A DNA stretch of 7,059 nucleotides, from positions 929-7,987 of the forward strand of contig DASC01000104.1 in assembly GCA_002503595.1 (NCBI GenBank), in the 5' to 3' direction. The notes beneath the pieces are model-generated. The model did no database searches and was not told the origin of the DNA. It was given only the letters and a program-made list of their open reading frames with translations. Below are positions 1-6,355 of this stretch, piece by piece (position 1 is the first letter of the stretch; the number at the start of each line of letters is the position of its first letter). This DNA is from Candidatus Methanogaster sp. UBA203 (GTDB lineage: Archaea > Halobacteriota > Methanosarcinia > Methanosarcinales > Methanogasteraceae). Position numbers and translations under genes: made by a program.

Positions 1-2
1 TA

Positions 3-188
3 TTTCGCAACAAGTCTATTATCTGGTATATTGTTCTTATCGTTATAGCAATGCTGTTTTCAGTGGTCGGGGTGCTCGTGCAATTTATTCCGATTTTAGG
101 ATCCCTGGCGTATATTCTGGTGATAGCCCCGTATGCATTCATCTTCCAATACAGGGCAATCGGTCTGATATACAGAGAAGGAATCTAA
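3..188 (+). CDS. C-terminal end of a multi-pass membrane protein (5' partial)
   Basis: The window opens inside this gene; 61 codons of one open frame are visible before the TAA at 186-188. The visible part is strongly hydrophobic, with one probable transmembrane helix at about residues 6-29 (IIWYIVLIV...) and a second at about 33-50. These are followed by a short charged tail with a YRAIGLIYREG motif. The tail resembles the end of DUF4013/glycerophosphodiester-phosphodiesterase-like archaeal membrane proteins, where a final helix runs into an 'a..lYr..g' segment, but this likeness comes from memory and is weak. The function is unknown. Its stop codon overlaps the mtnA stop on the other strand, so the two genes converge with no space for a separate terminator. 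Confidence 0.75.
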   Translation, partial: FRNKSIIWYIVLIVIAMLFSVVGVLVQFIPILGSLAYILVIAPYAFIFQYRAIGLIYREGI

Positions 189-1204
189 GAAAAGAGGTCA
201 TTCCACGATTCGGATTCATCGGGATACATCACCCCGTCTTCAGTGACAACAGCAGTGACGTTCTCCATAGGCGTTGCATCGAACGCGGGATTATACACCG
301 CGGCATCTGCTGGCGCAAGCATCACATCCTGGATGCGCCGCAGTTCGTCGGGATCCCGCTCTTCGATTACGACGTCGCGCTCAAGCCCGGTAGGATCGAA
401 CGTGGAGATCGGTGCTGCAACATAAAACGGTATCTTATGCTCTTTTGCAAGCACCGAATGGGTATACGTCCCGATCTTGTTAAAGACCGCATCCTTCGTG
501 ATCCGATCCGCGCCAACGATCACCTTGTCGATCAATCCTTTCCGCATCATCAAGCCTGCGGCAGAATCCGCGATCAGTGTGACCGGTATCTTATCCTGCA
601 TCAGTTCCCAGACCGTGAGCCTGCTTCCCTGATTGAGCGGACGGGTCTCGCACGAGACGACAGATATTGCTTTTCCCTCTTCTGCCGCCGCCCGGATCAC
701 GCCAAGCGCGGTTCCAACGTCCACGCACGCGAGTCTGCCTGCATTGCAGTGTGTCAGTACCGTGTCGCCATCCTCAAAAAGCGCTGCGCCGTGTCTGCTA
801 AGCCGTGTGTTTCGCTCCACGTCCTCGTCAGCGATTGCGGTTGCCTCAGAGAGTGCGATTCTCCTTGCTTCATCGATGCTGCCTGCTCTTCTGACCGTAT
901 CCATCACGCGATCGACACCCCACATAAGATTAATCGCAGTCGGTCTCGTCATCCGGATCCTGTCTGATGCGATCTCGAGATCACGCATGAACTCTGAAAG
1001 CGTACTTGCGGTACCTGTATGCGCGGCAAGTGCGACCCCATAGCCCCCGGCAGCACCGAGTGCGGGCGCACCCCGGATGCGTAGCGAAACGATCGCCTCG
1101 CAGAGTGTGGGGACAGTTTTGCATTCGATCGCCCTGTACTCGGAAGGCAGCAGGGTCTGGTCGATCGTGATTATCGTGCCGTTTTCCCATCTGATGGTTC
1201 GCAT
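185..1204 (-). CDS. mtnA: S-methyl-5-thioribose-1-phosphate isomerase (MtnA, eIF2B-like family)
   Basis: A 339-aa cytoplasmic aldose-ketose isomerase that converts methylthioribose 1-phosphate to methylthioribulose 1-phosphate in methionine salvage. In methanogens, homologues also act on 5-deoxyribose 1-phosphate in the route to 6-deoxy-5-ketofructose phosphate. Family motifs seen in order are RGAPALG (44-50), THCNAGRLA (151-159), SCETRPLNQGSRLT (184-197), GADRI (231-235) and NKIGTY (242-247). Cys153 and Asp233 are 80 residues apart, the same spacing as the catalytic Cys160/Asp240 pair described for Bacillus subtilis MtnA. The HCNAG motif argues against the related ribose-1,5-bisphosphate isomerase, but that paralogue cannot be fully excluded. 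The length is normal. The ATG at 1204-1202 gives the expected N-terminus (MRTIRWENG); no Shine-Dalgarno precedes it, which suggests a short or leaderless mRNA. It is divergent from the glycosidase gene. Confidence 0.95.
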   Translation of the reverse strand: MRTIRWENGTIITIDQTLLPSEYRAIECKTVPTLCEAIVSLRIRGAPALGAAGGYGVALAAHTGTASTLSEFMRDLEIASDRIRMTRPTAINLMWGVDRVMDTVRRAGSIDEARRIALSEATAIADEDVERNTRLSRHGAALFEDGDTVLTHCNAGRLACVDVGTALGVIRAAAEEGKAISVVSCETRPLNQGSRLTVWELMQDKIPVTLIADSAAGLMMRKGLIDKVIVGADRITKDAVFNKIGTYTHSVLAKEHKIPFYVAAPISTFDPTGLERDVVIEERDPDELRRIQDVMLAPADAAVYNPAFDATPMENVTAVVTEDGVMYPDESESWNDLFS

Positions 1205-1276
1205 GGTCTGGATATTGGTGATCCAGAATTGTTAAACCTGACTGGTGGTACTTGCGCCCTATAACGTCAAACTTCA

Positions 1277-1291
1277 CAAAGAGATAATATA
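1277..1291 (+). promoter_or_regulatory. Candidate archaeal promoter (BRE/TATA) for the glycosidase-glycosyltransferase operon
   Basis: The box ATAATATA at 1284-1291, preceded by the purine-rich CAAAGAG (1277-1283), fits an archaeal TATA/BRE arrangement. Transcription starting about 22-27 bases downstream would begin around 1312-1317, only a few bases before the ATG at 1320. No Shine-Dalgarno lies between them, so a leaderless or near-leaderless transcript is inferred. The 115-bp gap also holds ATATTAT on the other strand, but that lies about 80 bases from the mtnA start and is less convincing for mtnA. Confidence 0.42.
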
Positions 1292-1319
1292 GAACTGTTA
1301 CTACTTTTACACGGTAATC

Positions 1320-3653
1320 ATGAATCGGGAGTATCCAATAATAGAAACGATGAAATGGCGTGAAAGAGAATCATTTGAGTCGGATGTTCTCACTACCGGT
1401 CTGAGGGTGTATGTCATCGGTCATAAAAACGGTAGATTCAAAGGCAGATGGAACGGGATCTGGAACCTGCCGCTTAAGATCGCGGATGCTGTGAACTTTG
1501 GCATAGTCAGGGATGACGGGATACCGATCGACTGGCTGCCTGACTTCTGCAAGGAGTTTGCATTCGGCGGCGATGTCGAGAGAACGTTTGAGATCGGGGA
1601 ACTATCCATCGATCAGTTTGTGTTCGTCCCGAAATTCAAAAGAGGTGTCTGCTGGATATTTGAGATTAAGAACAGGGGGGATACAAAAGTAGCGTTTAAT
1701 TTCATAGCAAATCCGGTCACAAATCTCGAATGGGAACTGAAACAGACCGGGGATGTGTGGAAGGAGAAGAAATATCTCGGAACTTATGATGCGCGCAGGA
1801 GAATGATCCTTGTGCGCCACCATAAGCGACCGAACTGGATGATGCTCTTTGGCTCGAATCGTGAACCTGCGTATGTGTGCTGCGATGTCGCCGATATCAA
1901 CGACTGCAAGCATCGTGGCGGATTTCCCGGTCCCAGGGATCACTGTGTGGGCAGTTCTATCATGAGCTACAAGATCGAGATCGATGCAAACGACACGGTC
2001 GAGATCAGGTTTGTGCTGGCTGGTGGCGATGCGACATATCATCGATTGATCGAAGAGTATGAGGAGCTGATCGGTTCAACCAAGGAATTGTTAGGCGTTA
2101 CGATAGAAGCGTATACCGGCTATCTGCAGACGGCATTGAACTTTGAATCCGGGATTAAGGAGATCGATGATGCTTTCATCCGTTCGAGTATCGGGATGCT
2201 GCTTCTGAAGCACTACCAGCACGGATACGGTCTCGGATTCATGGCGGGACTGCCGCACTTTCCCATATACTTTGGAAGGGATATCGCATGGACGGTACTG
2301 GGGAGTAATTGTATAGGAGACTTTCTGGCATCACAATCTGCGCTCGCGCTGCTTGCACGATTCCAGGCAAAGACTGATGGCGAGGACGCGGTGAGGGTTC
2401 CATTCTACAAGGGAGAGATTCCGCATGAGATCAGAATGGACGGATCGATCTACTACTACACAGTCGATGCGACCCCTCTCTTTGTGATCGCGCTTTATGA
2501 TTATTACAGATGGTCGGGGGACAAGAATTTTGTCAGGTATCTCTACGACAACGTGGTAAGAGCACTCGGCTGGTGTCTGAAGGCAGACCGCGACGGCGAT
2601 GGCTTGATCGAGCACGGTCCTGAGGGTTTTCTTCAGGACACGCAATGGATGGACTCGTACTTCAGGGGAAAGTCAGGTGTCGATGTTCAGGCGATATTCG
2701 GTCACGCATTCAGGTGCGGGGCAGAGATCGCAAGTGAGTTCGGCGACGACGATCTCGCAGAGGCGTGTATGAGCCGCTACAGCGAACTCAAGTCGCTCAT
2801 CATCGAGCGGTACTGGGACGAAGCGTACGGGTTTTTGTATGACACGATACGGCCAGACGGCACTCTGCAGAAGGATATGACCGTGAACGCTGTCATTCCG
2901 GTGTTTTTCGATATCATCGAACCTGATAAAGCGGAAAGCATCCTTAGATGGATGGAGAGCGAGGAGTTCACAACATCATGGGGTGTCAGGACCCGTGCAA
3001 AGAGCGATCCCGGGTATGACGGGAAAAGTTACCAGAAAGGCGGTGTCTGGCCCTTTGTCACGGGCTGGGTTGCGTATTCCGAGTTTTCCCATGAAAATTT
3101 CAAGGAAGGATTCTTAAAGACATACCAGATGACCGAGATGCAGCGGTTCTCCAAGTTATACTTCAAGGAAGTCCTATCAGGAGATGTGCCGCCTGAGCCA
3201 TCCGGGGAAGAAGACCCTGCCGGATGCTTCGTCCAGGCGTGGTCCGCAACGATCTATATGTACACGATCGTTCGTGGATTTCTCGGCATTACGCCGCACG
3301 CTCCGGAAAGTGTCACAATCTGCCCATACCTCACCAAGGACTGGAACCTATCGATTAAGCGACTCGCGGTCGGCGAAAGCTTATTATCATTCGAGTTGAA
3401 ATTGGATGGCACTGATGTTGTGGCAAGTATCAGAAATGAGGGCAACGTCATTGACATAGATTTTGGTGTCGTGGTTCCGGTGATCGTAGATCATCCGAGC
3501 GCAACCATCAACGGTGTCAAGGTTGACGTGACAACAGAAATTATCAAAAGGAGGTATACGAGAATTATGACGAGATTTTCACTGGAGAAAGAGGATGTGT
3601 TGGACAAGAAAGATGTCAAGAACATAGTATTCAAGATGGAGGGGAGCAAATGA
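1320..3653 (+). CDS. Six-hairpin glycosidase related to glycogen debranching enzyme (amylo-alpha-1,6-glucosidase-like)
   Basis: A 777-aa protein with no signal peptide, so probably cytoplasmic. Residues about 20-255 form a beta-rich N-terminal domain like the GDE_N domain (GRWNGIWNLPLKIADAVNFG at about 42-61). Residues about 275-655 are an alpha/alpha six-barrel domain of GDE_C/GH15-like type. Landmarks are FGRD (318-321), YTVDATPLFVIALYDYY (380-396), the acidic DRDGDGLIEHGPEG segment (423-436), QWMDS (442-446), GVDVQAIF (453-460), the YQKGGVWPFVTGW stretch (571-583) and QAWSAT (639-644). A small beta-type C-terminal domain follows. Known relatives hydrolyse alpha-1,6 or other glucosidic bonds in glycogen-like polymers. 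The exact substrate is uncertain, because the GTPR-type loop of classical debranching enzymes is replaced here by YFRGKSG (447-453). It is coupled to the glycosyltransferase by an ATGA overlap, implying shared substrate metabolism. The start at 1320 is leaderless-like and follows a TATA-like box. Confidence 0.85.
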   Translation: MNREYPIIETMKWRERESFESDVLTTGLRVYVIGHKNGRFKGRWNGIWNLPLKIADAVNFGIVRDDGIPIDWLPDFCKEFAFGGDVERTFEIGELSIDQFVFVPKFKRGVCWIFEIKNRGDTKVAFNFIANPVTNLEWELKQTGDVWKEKKYLGTYDARRRMILVRHHKRPNWMMLFGSNREPAYVCCDVADINDCKHRGGFPGPRDHCVGSSIMSYKIEIDANDTVEIRFVLAGGDATYHRLIEEYEELIGSTKELLGVTIEAYTGYLQTALNFESGIKEIDDAFIRSSIGMLLLKHYQHGYGLGFMAGLPHFPIYFGRDIAWTVLGSNCIGDFLASQSALALLARFQAKTDGEDAVRVPFYKGEIPHEIRMDGSIYYYTVDATPLFVIALYDYYRWSGDKNFVRYLYDNVVRALGWCLKADRDGDGLIEHGPEGFLQDTQWMDSYFRGKSGVDVQAIFGHAFRCGAEIASEFGDDDLAEACMSRYSELKSLIIERYWDEAYGFLYDTIRPDGTLQKDMTVNAVIPVFFDIIEPDKAESILRWMESEEFTTSWGVRTRAKSDPGYDGKSYQKGGVWPFVTGWVAYSEFSHENFKEGFLKTYQMTEMQRFSKLYFKEVLSGDVPPEPSGEEDPAGCFVQAWSATIYMYTIVRGFLGITPHAPESVTICPYLTKDWNLSIKRLAVGESLLSFELKLDGTDVVASIRNEGNVIDIDFGVVVPVIVDHPSATINGVKVDVTTEIIKRRYTRIMTRFSLEKEDVLDKKDVKNIVFKMEGSK
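3638..3644 (+). promoter_or_regulatory. Shine-Dalgarno site inside the glycosidase 3' end, for the overlapping glycosyltransferase
   Basis: GGAGGGG lies five bases upstream of the glycosyltransferase ATG (3650) and within the last codons of the glycosidase. With the ATGA overlap it fixes the start of the downstream gene and points to translational coupling. This contrasts with the SD-less start of the first gene in the operon. Confidence 0.75.
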
Positions 3654-4702
3654 AGATATTTATCATTTCGTCTGCGGAAAAAGCGATAGACTTCAGAAAG
3701 TATGGTGGAACCGAACTTGTTGTAGGTGATCTGGCAACAGAGCTCTGTAAATTCGATGAGGTAGAGGAGGTTGCTGTTGCATGTTGCAAGGGTTCAATCC
3801 TTCCGGAGAACCTACCGAAACTGAGGGTAATAGAGACCGTGGAGGAATCGCAGGATGTTTACCATGATTGGTTTGCAAAGGAAGAGCAAGCATATCAGGT
3901 CTATGAAAAATACCTGAAGGATTATGATGTCATTGTTGATAATATCGGATCTAATCTGGTATATGACCATAAGATTGCGCATCCTGATGCGAACATCTGC
4001 CATGTATTCCATGGAGCATGTGGATGGGAGAGAGCCCCGCGGGTACAGGGCGATCCGTGCTTCATCGCAGCGTCCCGCGCTCAGGCGATGAACATCACAA
4101 ATCGCATTGGAGTACCATGCAAATGGATTCCGCACGGTATAAATACCGAGTTGTATCCCTTCAAAGCCGAGAAAGGGGATCGCTACATGTCTGCAAACAG
4201 GATATGCAGCGATAAAGGAATTCTGGAATTTGTTCAATTGATGAAAGATTCGAATGCTTGCGGGGATGTCTGCGGCGAAGATTACTTCGTTGACAGTCAG
4301 GAATACGTCGAAGAGGTGAAATCCCGGTGCGACGGCACCCAGGTGCGGTATTACGGCACCTTGTCGTACGAAGATAAGATAAAGTTTCTCCAGAACGCGA
4401 AAGCCGTGATCTCGCTTCCGATGTACCCGTTCATGGAGATATTCGGCCTTCATGCTACAGAAGCGATGTGCTGCGGAACGCCTGTGATCGCGCTCCGGAG
4501 CGGTGGCTTGACCGACCAGATAGTAGATGGTGTGACTGGTTTTTTGTGCGATGCGTTAGATGAGGTGCAGGAGATCATCGTTGCCGATAAGGTGAGCGAG
4601 ATCGATCCTTATGAGTGCAGAAGACGCGTCGAAGAGCATTTTTCAAGGGAAGTTATGGCAAAGCGGTATCTGGAGTACTTCAAGAAGGTTCTTAAGAGGT
4701 GA
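3650..4702 (+). CDS. GT4-family (GT-B fold) glycosyltransferase
   Basis: A 350-aa retaining glycosyltransferase of group 1. The N-terminal Rossmann-like domain carries the GG loop (FRKYGGTELVV, Gly19-Gly20). The second domain begins around PHGINTELYPF (161-171) and has Arg184 and Lys189 in NRICSDKG, the usual diphosphate-binding pair. It also has the hallmark E-x7-E motif, Glu263 to Glu271 (EIFGLHATE), followed by AMCCGTPVIALRSGG, which binds the nucleotide sugar. No transmembrane segment is seen, so it is cytoplasmic or peripherally membrane-bound. The length is typical for the family. Donor and acceptor cannot be told from sequence; UDP- or GDP-glucose-type donors are usual. It overlaps the upstream glycosidase by four bases, which suggests glucan or glycoside turnover. 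Its TGA stop (4700-4702) is followed in the same frame by a surface-protein remnant. Confidence 0.93.
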   Translation: MKIFIISSAEKAIDFRKYGGTELVVGDLATELCKFDEVEEVAVACCKGSILPENLPKLRVIETVEESQDVYHDWFAKEEQAYQVYEKYLKDYDVIVDNIGSNLVYDHKIAHPDANICHVFHGACGWERAPRVQGDPCFIAASRAQAMNITNRIGVPCKWIPHGINTELYPFKAEKGDRYMSANRICSDKGILEFVQLMKDSNACGDVCGEDYFVDSQEYVEEVKSRCDGTQVRYYGTLSYEDKIKFLQNAKAVISLPMYPFMEIFGLHATEAMCCGTPVIALRSGGLTDQIVDGVTGFLCDALDEVQEIIVADKVSEIDPYECRRRVEEHFSREVMAKRYLEYFKKVLKR

Positions 4703-4984
4703 TATAAAATCCCGCTGGCGTTCCCTGAAAACGTGCCAGCAGGTACGGAATACCGGAAGTATGGACCGACACCGGATGACGCTTACCCTCACTGGTATCA
4801 GATTCCGCTCGGCGACGATGATGGCGGTTGGATCATTGCCATAATATCAACCGACCGCGGTATCGGTGATGATGATGATCTTACAGCAAATGGCGTGATC
4901 GTGGATGACGGCGGCAGCCGGAATGATCGATTTATAGGTCATTTCATATCCACACAACCACCAGTAAATACATACCGAATATGA
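4703..4984 (+). pseudogene. Remnant of a choice-of-anchor-U-type archaeal surface protein domain
   Basis: Starting at the base after the glycosyltransferase stop, and in the same frame, 93 sense codons are open before TGA at 4982-4984. The translation has a recognisable order of motifs: FPENVPAGTEYRKYGPTPDD (about residues 7-26), then HWYQIPLGDDDG, then GIGDDDDLTANGVIVDDGG (about 53-71). From memory, this is the C-terminal beta domain found before the membrane anchor or sorting signal in many archaeal and some bacterial S-layer-like proteins (consensus ...KYGPTPDNP.HWYQIP...DGGLGDDDLTANGVIVD.GG). The upstream body of such a protein is absent, and the tail (RNDRFIGHFISTQPPVNTYRI) lacks a PEF-type signal or hydrophobic anchor, so it looks truncated at both ends. 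A GTG at 4733 could start an 83-aa product, but the homology runs upstream of it with no start or Shine-Dalgarno. Expression is unlikely. Confidence 0.75.
4931..4938 (+). promoter_or_regulatory. Weak candidate TATA box for priL
   Basis: TTTATAGG lies 43-50 bases upstream of the priL ATG. A start about 25 bases downstream would give a leader of around 20 bases. No Shine-Dalgarno precedes 4981, so short-leader initiation is plausible. The box sits inside the degenerate tail of the surface-protein remnant, so it may be coincidental. Confidence 0.28.
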
Positions 4985-5979
4985 TCCCAGATCCTCGCCT
5001 TGCCACCTACCCGTTCACATCAGACGCCACAGCTTATGTCATGAATCTTGGAACCCCGATCCCGGATCTCCTCGAGAAGCGCGCTTACGCCCGCGCCCGC
5101 CGTCGCGGCATGGACCGGGTGATTCAGGCGATCGAGGGCGGGATCGAGAGCAATACCGAAATCCCGTCCGAACTCGAACTGCTCTCATACCCGATCGCCA
5201 GGATGATCGTATCCTGCATCGACGATGACTATCTGATCCGCAGATACGCTCTTGCCGAGGCAAAAGCCGTGCACGAGTCTCTCGGAACCGAACCGCGGGA
5301 TTTTTTGATAGCGATGGGGCAGGAGTTCAAGATGCACCCGACCCCATCCGATCAGGGGTTTAAGATGCATTTCGCGGAATATGTCAGGTACGCCAACCGT
5401 ATGCACGCTCCCGGATGGAAACTCGTGAACCGGCGGCTCTATCACGGCTTGGTCATGCTCTCTCTGCGCGAGTTCAGACGGCTGCTTCAGGAGGCGATCC
5501 GCGATCACATACAGCAGGATCTGCCGCTTTCCGTCCCGCCTGAAATCTGCGATGCGTTATCACAGTATATTGCCGATGCAAGGGCATCTCTTGGAGCACG
5601 AAAGACCGAGTTCGAGATCGAGGGTGCGGTCGAGCCGGATGCGTTCCCACCGTGCATCGCACACGCGATTCGCTTGCTGCAGGCAGGCGCCAACCTCCCG
5701 CACTCCGCGAGATTTGCTGCCACATCGTTTCTGCTGAATATCGGCATGGACGTAGACGGGATCATCCGCATCTTCGGCGGATCGCCTGATTTTGATGAAA
5801 CACGGACCAGATATCAGGTCGAGCACATCTCAGGGAGCGAATACACCGCGCCCGGCTGCGATACGATGAAGACGTACGGAAACTGCGCAGGCGCTGATGA
5901 GCTCTGTACGAGGATTAAGCATCCGCTTAACTATTACCGGATCAAGAAACGGGAACAAGGCGTGGTGTCGAAGGCATAA
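4981..5979 (+). CDS. priL: DNA primase large subunit PriL (iron-sulfur)
   Basis: A 332-aa regulatory subunit of the archaeal primase. It partners the catalytic PriS subunit and is needed for initiation and length control of primers at replication forks. The N-terminal helical domain shows the usual YPFTSDATAYV start (10-20) and the AYARARRRGMDRV segment (35-47). The C-terminal iron-sulfur domain has all four expected cysteines: Cys225 (FPPC), Cys293 and Cys302 (GCDTMKTYGNC) and Cys309 (ELC), followed by the diagnostic KHPLNYY (313-319). These would bind a [4Fe-4S] cluster. The length is normal and all parts are intact. The ATG at 4981 is favoured over Met21 because the PFTSDATAYV block precedes Met21. 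The start overlaps the TGA of the remnant. priS is not in this window. Beyond its stop the composition changes abruptly. Confidence 0.95.
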   Translation: MIPDPRLATYPFTSDATAYVMNLGTPIPDLLEKRAYARARRRGMDRVIQAIEGGIESNTEIPSELELLSYPIARMIVSCIDDDYLIRRYALAEAKAVHESLGTEPRDFLIAMGQEFKMHPTPSDQGFKMHFAEYVRYANRMHAPGWKLVNRRLYHGLVMLSLREFRRLLQEAIRDHIQQDLPLSVPPEICDALSQYIADARASLGARKTEFEIEGAVEPDAFPPCIAHAIRLLQAGANLPHSARFAATSFLLNIGMDVDGIIRIFGGSPDFDETRTRYQVEHISGSEYTAPGCDTMKTYGNCAGADELCTRIKHPLNYYRIKKREQGVVSKA

Positions 5980-6044
5980 TGGTGGAAGTCAGTGCAATAC
6001 TAAAAAGGGAGGCTAATCATGAAACCCGAAGTCGTAAAATATGA
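5979..6044 (+). CDS. Doubtful 21-aa ORF overlapping the priL stop
   Basis: An ATG shares its A with the last base of the priL TAA (TAATG at 5977-5981) and opens 21 codons (MVEVSAILKREANHETRSRKI). Such overlaps can re-initiate translation. However, there is no clear Shine-Dalgarno, no recognisable family, and the next ORF (6019), which has a strong ribosome binding site, overlaps it in another frame. It is probably not a functional protein; it is recorded because it fills the junction after priL. Confidence 0.15.
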   Translation: MVEVSAILKREANHETRSRKI

Positions 6045-6075
6045 TTTTGAGAATGAGTTCTTTATAGGGGGGTGA
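6019..6075 (+). CDS. 18-aa micro-ORF with a strong Shine-Dalgarno
   Basis: AGGGAGG at 6006-6012 lies six bases before the ATG at 6019. The predicted product is MKPEVVKYDFENEFFIGG, ending at TGA 6073-6075. The ribosome binding site is as good as those of the following genes, which is why this very short frame is kept. It could be a genuine micropeptide, a leader peptide, or the first codons of a gene whose remainder was lost at the junction with the accessory cluster. No family is recognised. Confidence 0.35.
   Translation: MKPEVVKYDFENEFFIGG
6061..6067 (+). promoter_or_regulatory. Weak candidate TATA box for the small-gene cluster
   Basis: TTTATAG lies at the end of the micro-ORF. A start about 25 bases on, near 6090, would put the hairpin region (6097-6135) at the beginning of the leader of the 58-aa gene. 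The same ten bases TTTATAGGGG occur inside the HNH coding sequence (6523-6532), so the match alone means little. Confidence 0.25.
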
Positions 6076-6096
6076 TGATCGTAATACTTAAGAGTG

Positions 6097-6135
6097 ATTA
6101 GCACCCACAATAGCTGTAAGGCTCAGCGTGCTAAT
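6097..6135 (+). other. Imperfect two-part hairpin in the leader before the 58-aa gene
   Basis: ATTAGCAC (6097-6104) and GTGCTAAT (6128-6135) are exact inverted repeats, giving an eight-pair outer stem. Inside it GCTG (6113-6116) pairs with CAGC (6124-6127) around the loop TAAGGCT. The inner stem abuts the outer one on the 3' side, leaving an eight-base bulge (6105-6112) on the 5' side. The gene-free stretch 6076-6178 otherwise shows nothing but a Shine-Dalgarno at its end. The element could be a structured leader RNA, a protein-binding operator, or a recombination site. The hairpin is not followed by a T tract, so it is not a typical terminator. Confidence 0.4.
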
Positions 6136-6178
6136 GGGGGTTCATTGGCGTGAGACTTAAACGAAAGGGAGTGATCTA

Positions 6179-6355
6179 ATGGCAAGTAAAGGACCCAAAA
6201 CACTGAGAGGAATGGAACGGAAAGTGATGACCGGGGATGGCAGAAAAAGCACTCCGACAGAAAAAGCCATGAAAGATATGAATAAAACTGCGAAAGAAGC
6301 GCAGGAACTGTTGTTTGGGAAGAAAAAGAAAACAACAAAGAAAAGGAAGAAATAA
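6179..6355 (+). CDS. 58-aa lysine-rich basic protein of unknown function
   Basis: The ATG at 6179 follows GGGAGTGATC (6167-6176), nearly the full complement of the archaeal 16S rRNA tail, so the start is well supported. The product begins MASKGPKTLRGMERK and has a central segment rich in Lys, Met and Thr that could form one helix (about 28-46). It ends in a tract of lysine, threonine and arginine (FGKKKK then KKRKK), with no cysteine or hydrophobic membrane segment. Such a charge pattern suits a nucleic-acid-binding or DNA-compacting peptide, but that is inference. It is not recognised as a known family. It heads the compact run of small genes leading to the HNH protein, and its base composition is clearly poorer in GC than that of priL. 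Confidence 0.7.
   Translation: MASKGPKTLRGMERKVMTGDGRKSTPTEKAMKDMNKTAKEAQELLFGKKKKTTKKRKK

Noticed and set aside
437..1043. Long plus-strand open frames over mtnA
   Set aside because: They lie antisense to a complete, motif-rich mtnA and show no family features of their own; they result from the codon bias of the real gene.
4733..4984. A normal 83-aa gene starting at GTG 4733
   Set aside because: Domain similarity continues upstream of the GTG to the glycosyltransferase stop, there is no ribosome site, and the domain lacks both its usual protein body and its anchor.
6072..6078. GTGATGA resembling a C box of an archaeal C/D box sRNA
   Set aside because: No CTGA D box follows within the usual 40-60 bases, and the match overlaps a ribosome-site-like GGGGGGTGATG stretch.
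6128..6160. Possible tRNA T-arm (GGGGGTTCATTGG) that might mark an integration target
   Set aside because: No seven-base T loop in a five-pair stem, no anticodon arm and no acceptor pairing can be built around it.
6086..6160. Repeat of ACTTAA at 6086-6091 and 6155-6160 flanking the hairpin as a target-site duplication
   Set aside because: Only six bases match and they are AT-rich; expected by chance in this composition.
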